Shown here piece by piece: positions 1 through 4,448 of a DNA stretch of 7,261 nucleotides (positions within the stretch are counted from its first letter, which is position 1; each line of letters starts with the position of its first letter). Under the pieces are notes generated by a model that ran no database searches, was not told where the DNA came from, and worked only from the letters and a program-made list of their open reading frames with translations. Source of the stretch: Ga0077527 sp038144955. GTDB taxonomy: Bacteria; Pseudomonadota; Gammaproteobacteria; Burkholderiales; SG8-41. The DNA lies in NCBI GenBank assembly GCA_038144955.1, contig JAYQOT010000082.1, positions 1 through 7,261 on the forward strand. The letters run 5' to 3'. The position numbers were made by a program, and so were the translations under genes.

Positions 1-407
1 GCCAGGTGCACGGCATGGTTACTTTCACCCAGGCCGGTCCCGACATCGTCCGTGTCACCGGTGAAATTACCGGGCACAGCAAGGGTCCCAAGGGATTCCA
101 CATCCATGCCGTCGGCGATTGCAGCGATCCGAAGGCCATGAGCGCAGGCGGGCATTTCAATCCCGCAAACCACAAGCACGGCGGTCCCTATGATCCGACC
201 CGTCATGCCGGTGATCTCGGCAACCTGAACTTCAACGATCAGGGTGTCGCCAAAATCAATTTCGTCGTCGGGGACATCTCCGTCAGCAGCAATCGACCTG
301 ACGGCATCATCGGCAAGGCCGTGGTCGTACACATGGACCGTGACGATCTGAAAACCGACCCCACCGGCAACGCCGGAGGCCGCGCCGCCTGCGGCGTCAT
401 CAAGTAA
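1..407 (+). CDS. sodC: Cu,Zn superoxide dismutase, 5'-truncated by window edge
   Basis: Converts superoxide to hydrogen peroxide and oxygen; bacterial SodC proteins are usually exported to the periplasm, but the signal peptide would lie before the window. The frame is open to base 3 (first full codon CAG), so the GTG at 6 is internal and not a start. Counting from that GTG, the metal site is complete: copper ligands H32 and H34 (FHIH), bridging H50 (GGHFNP), zinc ligands H58, H67 and D70 (RHAGDLGN), and copper ligand H109 (VVVH). C39 and C129 match the conserved intrasubunit disulfide, and the TGNAGGR segment supplies the conserved active-site arginine R126. The loop between C39 and H50 is short, as in eukaryote-like enzymes, and lacks the insertion seen in E. 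coli SodC. The gene converges on the TauE/SafE gene. Identity is near certain; only the N-terminus is missing. Confidence 0.96.
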   Translation, partial: QVHGMVTFTQAGPDIVRVTGEITGHSKGPKGFHIHAVGDCSDPKAMSAGGHFNPANHKHGGPYDPTRHAGDLGNLNFNDQGVAKINFVVGDISVSSNRPDGIIGKAVVVHMDRDDLKTDPTGNAGGRAACGVIK

Positions 408-419
408 ACAACCGGTCCG

Positions 420-451
420 GACGCTGTCGCAGAACCTTCCGCGACAGCGTC
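420..451. terminator. Inverted repeat between convergent sodC and TauE/SafE genes; possible bidirectional terminator
   Basis: An 11-bp perfect inverted repeat, GACGCTGTCGC (420-430) and GCGACAGCGTC (441-451), encloses a 10-nt loop. It starts 12 nt after the sodC stop and ends 8 nt before the stop of the gene on the other strand, where a shared terminator is expected. Neither side has a proper U tract (the minus-strand side has only a short TTGTTT about 10 nt beyond the stem), so it is not a textbook intrinsic terminator. It may work as an mRNA 3'-end stabiliser or need Rho. Confidence 0.6.
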
Positions 452-459
452 TGCTGACA

Positions 460-1200
460 TCAGTTGCGCAGCCAATCCGCCAGGCCGGGCACCAGCCGGC
501 ACAGTGCACTGTCAGGATCCAGTGCCATCGGCTGCAGCGCATGCAGCATGCCGTACACACCCACGCCGGCGATCAACAGGCTTGCCGCAAGGCGCACCTT
601 TGCGCTGCCCTTCAACCAGCGTGGCGCCCGCTGCGCAGCGCTGCCGAGGATCAGCAGATTGGGCAACGTGCCGAGGCCGAACGCACCCAGCAGCAATGCG
701 CCTTCGGCTGCACTGCCCGAGGCGAACGCCATCAGCAGCACGGCATAAACCATCCCGCACGGCAGCCATCCCCACAGCATGCCGAGCCCGAAAGCCTGTC
801 GGCGTCTGGTTACCGGAAGAAAGTAGCTGGAATAAGGCTGGATCTGCCGCCACAGCGCGCTGCCGGCGCGTTCAATGCCGCGCATCACGGGACCGACGCC
901 TGCCACACCCAGTGCCACCACGATCAGCGTAGCACCCATCAGGAACATCAGCAGGTGCTGCGCCAATGCCCCACCGCGCAGCGCCACCCCGGCCTGGCCG
1001 AAAGCGCCTGCAATACCCCCGGCAAGGACATAACTGAGCACGCGGCCGGCGTTGTAGGCAAGGGAAAATCCGCCACCGGACTGGCGGCTACACGTCAGGC
1101 CCACGATGCTGCCGCACATCGCGGCGCAATGTACGCCCCCAAGCAGCCCGGTGGCAAATGCCGCCAGCAGCATGGTCTGCATCCAGCCGTTCATCAACAT
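460..1200 (-). CDS. TauE/SafE family (DsbD_2-like) inner-membrane protein
   Basis: A 246-residue polytopic membrane protein with about six hydrophobic helices. Residues 20-30 carry the signature GGVHCAAMCG, with C25 and C29 in the first helix. A NAGR-SY motif lies at 50-56, and a second conserved turn, GWLPCGMVY (144-152), places C148 in a later helix. These motifs are typical of the 'sulfite exporter TauE/SafE' or DsbD_2/UreH-like proteins often found beside cbb3 oxidase assembly genes and hemN in beta- and gammaproteobacteria. The true substrate of this subgroup is uncertain; the family name should not be read as sulfite export. The paired in-membrane cysteines suggest thiol electron transfer or copper handling (inference). 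It starts 12 nt after the hemN stop, so the two are probably co-transcribed. No strong ribosome site is seen; the ATG two codons downstream, ending at 1194, is an equally possible start. Confidence 0.85.
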   Translation of the reverse strand: MLMNGWMQTMLLAAFATGLLGGVHCAAMCGSIVGLTCSRQSGGGFSLAYNAGRVLSYVLAGGIAGAFGQAGVALRGGALAQHLLMFLMGATLIVVALGVAGVGPVMRGIERAGSALWRQIQPYSSYFLPVTRRRQAFGLGMLWGWLPCGMVYAVLLMAFASGSAAEGALLLGAFGLGTLPNLLILGSAAQRAPRWLKGSAKVRLAASLLIAGVGVYGMLHALQPMALDPDSALCRLVPGLADWLRN

Positions 1201-1212
1201 CCCGGGAGTATG

Positions 1213-2622
1213 TCAGATCACCCGCGAATAACGACGGGTTTCCTGCTCGCGCCGCAGATAACGGTCAAACACCATGCAGACGTTGCGGATGAGCATGCGG
1301 CCTCTCGCGGTCACGCTGATCCACTCGCTATCCAGTTCCACCAGTCCGTCCTGCTCCAGCTGGCGAAGATCGGCCAGCTCTTCCGCAAAATAGCGATCGA
1401 AATCGAGGAGATAGGATATGGCGATTGATTCCTTGGATACACGGAACTGGCAGGTCAGCGCCTGGATCACGGCACGCCGCGCCAGGTCGTCGGATTTGAG
1501 CTCGATGCCGCGCGCCACCGGCAATTCGTTGCGGTCGAGGCTGTCGTAATAATCGTCGAGGGAGCGGTGATTCTGGCTGTAGGTCGGGCCGATCGCACCT
1601 ATCGAAGAAACCCCCAGGCCGATCAGGTCGCACTCGGCGTGCGTCGAATAGCCTTGGAAATTGCGGTGCAGATGCCCCTTGCGTTGCGCCAGCGCTAGTT
1701 CATCTCCGGGTTTGGCGAAATGATCCATGCCGATATAGACATAACCCGCAGCTGCCAGGCGCTGTGTGGACAATCCGAGCAGCTTGAGCTTGATTTCAGG
1801 CGCCGGGATATCCTTTTCGGCAATGCGACGCTGCGGCTTGAAGCGCGTGGGCAGATGCGCATAGTTGTAGATCGCAATGCGGTCGGGTTGCGAGGCGATG
1901 ACCTTGTCCAGCGTCCGTCCAAATGTTTCCAGCGTCTGCAGCGGCAGGCCGTAAATGAGGTCGACATTGATCGATGAGAACCCCGCCTGCCGTGCTGCCG
2001 CCATCACCTCCAGGGTCTGCTTCTCGCTCTGGATGCGGTTGACTGCGCGCTGCACATCCGGATCAAAATCCTGGACCCCAAGGCTGATGCGGTTGAAGCC
2101 CTGCCCGCGCAGTTCATGCATGCTGGCGGTATCGACGCTGCGCGGATCGATCTCGATGGAATATTCGCCGTTGGGCGACATCGTGAAATGCTGTCTGAGA
2201 CGATCGCACAGACGCTTCAGCTGCTCCATCGTGTAAAAAGTCGGGGTTCCCCCACCCCAGTGCATCTGCTCGACCACGCGATCTTCGCCGAACAGCGGGC
2301 CCTGCATGTCGATTTCACGGAACAGGTATTCCAGGTATTTCTCGCCCTTGGAGCGATTGCGTGTCACCACCTTGTTGCACGCGCAATAGAAACAGACCGT
2401 GCTGCAGAACGGCAGATGCACGTAAATCGACAGGGCGCGCCTGATGCCCCCGATATTGCGCTGCCCGACCCGCGACCGGTAAGCCTCAGGGCCGAAGGCC
2501 TCCACGAACCGGTCGGCTGTAGGATACGAGGTATAGCGGGGACCGTTGCGATCCATGCGCCGGATCAGGTCAAGATCGACCTCAAAAGGCAGGCAATCGG
2601 CCGTTTTAGTCTCAGAATCCAT
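1213..2622 (-). CDS. hemN: Oxygen-independent coproporphyrinogen III oxidase
   Basis: Radical-SAM enzyme of the cytoplasm that decarboxylates two propionate side chains of coproporphyrinogen III to give protoporphyrinogen IX without oxygen, so heme can be made under low oxygen. The 469-residue length is close to the usual 455-460. The [4Fe-4S] motif is C73-x3-C77-x2-C80, and the next conserved cysteine, C82, completes the CxxxCxxCxC pattern of true HemN and separates it from HemW-like relatives. The SAM-binding GGGTPT lies at 123-128, followed by EIDPRS (157-162) and the C-terminal HemN domain. The N-terminal RYTSYPTA (29-36) is also typical of HemN. It is divergent from fnr and preceded by an FNR site at the activating distance. 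Start choice: ATG ending at 2622, with a weak ribosome site; no better in-frame start is apparent. Confidence 0.96.
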   Translation of the reverse strand: MDSETKTADCLPFEVDLDLIRRMDRNGPRYTSYPTADRFVEAFGPEAYRSRVGQRNIGGIRRALSIYVHLPFCSTVCFYCACNKVVTRNRSKGEKYLEYLFREIDMQGPLFGEDRVVEQMHWGGGTPTFYTMEQLKRLCDRLRQHFTMSPNGEYSIEIDPRSVDTASMHELRGQGFNRISLGVQDFDPDVQRAVNRIQSEKQTLEVMAAARQAGFSSINVDLIYGLPLQTLETFGRTLDKVIASQPDRIAIYNYAHLPTRFKPQRRIAEKDIPAPEIKLKLLGLSTQRLAAAGYVYIGMDHFAKPGDELALAQRKGHLHRNFQGYSTHAECDLIGLGVSSIGAIGPTYSQNHRSLDDYYDSLDRNELPVARGIELKSDDLARRAVIQALTCQFRVSKESIAISYLLDFDRYFAEELADLRQLEQDGLVELDSEWISVTARGRMLIRNVCMVFDRYLRREQETRRYSRVI

Positions 2623-2648
2623 GTCCGTAACTTCAGGAATTGAGGGCC

Positions 2649-2654
2649 ATTCTG
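2649..2654 (-). promoter_or_regulatory. Predicted -10 element of the hemN promoter
   Basis: On the minus strand this reads CAGAAT, four of six matches to TATAAT. It would place the transcription start near 2642, about 19 nt before the hemN ATG. The FNR dyad centre (between 2683 and 2684) is then at -41.5, the standard position for class II FNR activation. No good -35 hexamer is present at the right distance, as expected for an activator-dependent promoter. Prediction from spacing only. Confidence 0.5.
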
Positions 2655-2676
2655 GTCCCTTGCCGTAACGGGCATT

Positions 2677-2690
2677 TTGATGCAGATCAA
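2677..2690. promoter_or_regulatory. Perfect FNR/Anr binding site in the hemN-fnr divergent region
   Basis: The sequence TTGATGCAGATCAA matches the FNR consensus TTGAT-N4-ATCAA at all ten fixed positions. It is the only full match I see in the window. It lies 54 nt upstream of the hemN ATG and 55 nt upstream of the fnr ATG. The gene beside it encodes an FNR protein with the recognition-helix residues that read this site, so local autoregulation is likely. Confidence 0.9.
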
Positions 2691-2704
2691 GTCAAGGGTA
2701 AGAT
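2677..2704 (+). promoter_or_regulatory. Predicted sigma70-type promoter of fnr, -35 inside the FNR site
   Basis: A -35-like TTGATG (2677-2682, four of six matches) is followed after 16 bp by TAAGAT (2699-2704, four of six). This would start transcription near 2711 and give a leader of about 35 nt before the fnr ATG at 2746. The -35 is part of the FNR dyad, so bound FNR should block RNA polymerase, suggesting negative autoregulation as known for E. coli fnr. Prediction only. Confidence 0.45.
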
Positions 2705-2745
2705 TCGGGTTCCCTGAACTGCGGAAGCCTTGGCACCCCCAGATA

Positions 2746-3489
2746 ATGGCCCAGACACTGCGCATCGTTGAAATAGGCAAGCTTAAATCGGCCTGCTCCT
2801 CCTGCAGCCTGAGCGAGCTGTGCCTGCCGGCCGGTCTGAGCGGCAAGGAATTGCAGTCTGTCGACCGCATGGTCAACCGCCGGCGCACGATCAAGCGCGG
2901 CGATTATCTGTTCCGTTCGGGTGTTGCACTGCACGCACTGTATGCCCTGCGTACCGGATTCATGAAAAGCAGTGTGCTGCATGAAGACGGTCGTGAACAG
3001 GTGGCGGGATTTCACATGGCAGGAGATCTGCTGGGACTGGATGCCATTGGCGGGGAAAGCCATTTGTGCGACGCGGTTGCTCTTGAAGACAGCGACGTCT
3101 GCGAAATCCCCCTGCACGAGCTGGAAAACCTGTCCCGCGAAATACCCTCCCTGCAATCCCACTTCCATCGCATCATGAGCCGCGAAATCGCCCGCGATCA
3201 CGGCGTCATGCTGTTGCTCGGGAGCATGCGCGCCGAGGAACGACTCGCGGTATTCCTGCTCAATCTCTCACAGCGTTTTGCCGCCCGCGGCTATTCTTCC
3301 AACGAATTTCACCTGCGCATGACCCGTGAGGAAATCGGCAGTTTCCTGGGCCTCAAGCTGGAAACCGTAAGCCGCACCCTGTCGCATTTCCAGGCCGAGG
3401 GTCTGATTTCAGTCCGGAACAAGCACCTGCGCATACTGAAGATGGACGCCTTGAAGGAACTGGTCAGCCATCACGGCTGCAACGGCTGA
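2746..3489 (+). CDS. fnr: FNR/Anr-type oxygen-sensing transcriptional regulator
   Basis: A CRP-family regulator that carries an oxygen-labile [4Fe-4S] cluster; without oxygen it dimerises and binds TTGAT-N4-ATCAA sites. Starting at the ATG at 2746, the protein has 247 residues, close to E. coli FNR and Anr. Cluster ligands are C17-x2-C20-x5-C26 plus C119 in DVCEIP. The leucine before the third cysteine, which shields the cluster in E. coli, is kept (L25). A cyclic-nucleotide-like fold spans about 40-130, the dimer helix about 140-160, and the helix-turn-helix about 193-221, with E206, S209 and R210 as the FNR-type DNA-reading residues. The frame is open upstream to a TTG at 2677, but that codon lies inside the FNR site, so the longer 270-residue version is unlikely. 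No clear ribosome site precedes 2746. The position equivalent to E. coli D154 appears to be G153. It is divergent from hemN and convergent with the cbb3 operon. Confidence 0.95.
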   Translation: MAQTLRIVEIGKLKSACSSCSLSELCLPAGLSGKELQSVDRMVNRRRTIKRGDYLFRSGVALHALYALRTGFMKSSVLHEDGREQVAGFHMAGDLLGLDAIGGESHLCDAVALEDSDVCEIPLHELENLSREIPSLQSHFHRIMSREIARDHGVMLLLGSMRAEERLAVFLLNLSQRFAARGYSSNEFHLRMTREEIGSFLGLKLETVSRTLSHFQAEGLISVRNKHLRILKMDALKELVSHHGCNG

Positions 3490-3507
3490 ACCTATCTTAC
3501 TCAGCCG
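3483..3507. terminator. Small inverted repeat containing the stop codons of both convergent genes
   Basis: CGGCTGA (3483-3489) and TCAGCCG (3501-3507) form a 7-bp perfect stem around an 11-nt loop. The left arm ends with the fnr TGA and the right arm is the complement of the TGA of the 79-residue gene on the other strand. Only 11 nt separate the two genes, so this is the only room for a shared 3' end. No U tract follows on either strand, so termination is uncertain; the symmetry may partly reflect the two TGA codons. Confidence 0.35.
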
Positions 3508-3740
3508 CGCGCATTGATTTCCTGTGCCCCCCGCTGCAGAAAACAGGTTAATGCACTGGACGCTGCCGCCAGCGCCCAGAACATGAAAAATCCCACGGAA
3601 TAGACTGCTGTGCGCGACCATGCGACGGGCTGTCCCAGCAGATAAAGTTCCTGGGGATCAATCAGCGTAAAAAATACGACCTCCCCGATGCCGCCAACAA
3701 TAAACGACGGCCACAGTATCCAGATCAGGCGTTTGGCCAT
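3501..3740 (-). CDS. Small two-helix membrane protein of unknown function, last gene of the cbb3 operon
   Basis: I do not recognise a named family. The 79-residue product has two hydrophobic segments, about residues 4-26 and 44-67, joined by a polar loop with the motif FFTLIDPQEL (23-32). The second segment is rich in aromatic and small residues and contains SSALTC. The ends are basic or polar (MAKR at the start, QRGAQEINARG at the end), which suits an inner-membrane protein with both ends in the cytoplasm (inference). The start is well supported: GAGGAGG lies 4 nt before the ATG. It begins 22 nt after the DUF3149 gene and is probably co-transcribed with it. Similar small proteins beside cbb3 genes occur in related bacteria to my recollection, but without a known role. 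An assembly or stability factor for the oxidase is a reasonable guess from position only. Confidence 0.8.
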   Translation of the reverse strand: MAKRLIWILWPSFIVGGIGEVVFFTLIDPQELYLLGQPVAWSRTAVYSVGFFMFWALAAASSALTCFLQRGAQEINARG

Positions 3741-3744
3741 GCTG

Positions 3745-3751
3745 CCTCCTC
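3745..3751 (-). promoter_or_regulatory. Strong ribosome binding site of the 79-residue gene
   Basis: GAGGAGG on the minus strand, 4 nt before the ATG ending at 3740. It fixes the start of this small gene and is much stronger than the sites before the cco structural genes. Confidence 0.8.
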
Positions 3752-3762
3752 GCTATGCAGAA

Positions 3763-3906
3763 TCATTTTCCGGATTTTTCGCGCTCTTCTTCGGCGATTT
3801 TCTTCTGGAAAAACAGATACAGGTAAACCGCGATGCCGATCGCAACAATGATGGTAATCAGACTGAACAATCCAACATCTGAACCAAAAAGCATTTTCCA
3901 GGCCAT
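3763..3906 (-). CDS. DUF3149 family single-pass membrane protein
   Basis: A 47-residue protein that starts MAWKMLFGSDVGLFSL. This N-terminal pattern (MAWK-LFG-D-G--SL), one transmembrane helix (about 12-33) and a highly charged tail rich in Lys and Glu (35-47) are the pattern of the DUF3149 family, small proteins common in beta- and gammaproteobacteria. Its function is not known. The helix is predicted to place the charged tail in the cytoplasm. The gene begins 9 nt after the ccoH stop, and its GAGGAGGAG ribosome site (3909-3917) runs into that stop codon, which suggests translational coupling with ccoH. Its place in the operon points to a role linked to cbb3 oxidase or its assembly (inference). 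It is easily missed because of its size. Confidence 0.85.
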   Translation of the reverse strand: MAWKMLFGSDVGLFSLITIIVAIGIAVYLYLFFQKKIAEEEREKSGK

Positions 3907-3908
3907 AT

Positions 3909-3917
3909 CTCCTCCTC
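3909..3917 (-). promoter_or_regulatory. Strong ribosome binding site of the DUF3149 gene, overlapping the ccoH stop
   Basis: GAGGAGGAG on the minus strand lies 2-10 nt before the ATG ending at 3906. The ccoH TGA (3916-3918) shares its last two bases with this purine tract, so ribosomes ending ccoH finish on the next start site. Confidence 0.75.
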
Positions 3918-4434
3918 AACGTGCAGTTGTGGATTTCATGGCGACGGCTTGCTCTGACGGAAAAACAAACGTCCCGCTGATCCGCCAATTCCCCTCAATG
4001 TCCTCAAGCTGCAGCAGGCGGCGGCCATCCGTCAGGGGCCCGCTTACGCCGGCATAATCGCCCGCAGCGGAACGGCGCAGCAGCACCAGCTGATCCTGTC
4101 CGGCGCGTGTGGGATGCAGGATGCGCAGCGTCAACGTCTCCGGCAACGGGACAGCTGTATTGGCGGAAAGTGCCAGTTCGACTTTACGGCTCTGAAAGTC
4201 GAACTTCGCGCTGGCACTGTAACCGTCCCGGGCTGCTGTGGCATCGCGATCCAGTGTGCGGTTGATTGCCAGTCCCCGCTTGTAATAATCATCTGCCACC
4301 AGCCCGTCATTGCTGGAAACCGCCAACCAGAGAGTTGCAAACCCGGCAACAACCACGGCAGCTGGACCTGCCATCAGCAACCAGGGCCAGGGTTCCCGGT
4401 ACCAGGGCAATGCATTCGGGGTCGTTGTCTGCAT
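3916..4434 (-). CDS. ccoH: FixH/CcoH family cbb3 oxidase assembly protein
   Basis: CcoH (FixH) is a single-pass membrane protein needed for stable assembly of cbb3 oxidase; in Rhodobacter capsulatus it stays with the assembled complex. The 172-residue product has the family layout: a short N-terminus with WYREPWPW (11-18), one helix at about 18-40, the conserved DDYYKRG motif (48-54) just after the helix, and a beta-rich outer domain to the end. The ATG at 4434 is preferred because TAGGAG (4443-4448) is 8 nt upstream; the GTG ending at 4440, which adds two residues, would have a spacing of only 2 nt. The ribosome site includes the ccoG TAG stop, so the two genes look translationally coupled. 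ccoI and ccoS, which often follow, do not: the DUF3149 gene comes next. Confidence 0.93.
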   Translation of the reverse strand: MQTTTPNALPWYREPWPWLLMAGPAAVVVAGFATLWLAVSSNDGLVADDYYKRGLAINRTLDRDATAARDGYSASAKFDFQSRKVELALSANTAVPLPETLTLRILHPTRAGQDQLVLLRRSAAGDYAGVSGPLTDGRRLLQLEDIEGNWRISGTFVFPSEQAVAMKSTTAR

Positions 4435-4442
4435 TTGCACGT

Positions 4443-4448
4443 CTCCTA
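4443..4448 (-). promoter_or_regulatory. Ribosome binding site of ccoH, containing the ccoG stop codon
   Basis: TAGGAG on the minus strand; its TAG is the ccoG stop. Distance to the ATG ending at 4434 is 8 nt, and to the GTG ending at 4440 only 2 nt, so it decides for the ATG. Confidence 0.7.

Noticed and set aside
541..1428. 295-codon open frame on the + strand
   Set aside because: It lies antisense across the TauE/SafE gene and the end of hemN, and its product is a low-complexity, His/Gln/Ala-rich string with no recognisable motif. It is a by-product of GC-rich codon use in the real genes.
1422..1436. TTGAT half-site inside hemN
   Set aside because: There is no matching ATCAA arm at the right distance, and it is inside coding sequence. 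Other lone TTGAT copies, such as near 4680, were rejected for the same reason.
2623..2745. Possible small RNA or leader peptide in the hemN-fnr interval
   Set aside because: The region is accounted for by the FNR dyad and two short leaders. I see no stem-loop with a U tract and no short frame with a ribosome site.
2692..3201. 169-codon open frame on the - strand
   Set aside because: Antisense to fnr, which has complete cluster ligands and a helix-turn-helix; no motif is visible in this product.
3725..3988. 87-codon open frame on the - strand spanning the DUF3149 gene
   Set aside because: It runs in another frame through the end of ccoH and the DUF3149 gene, and has an unlikely Arg/His-rich composition. 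The DUF3149 frame has a strong ribosome site and a recognisable sequence.
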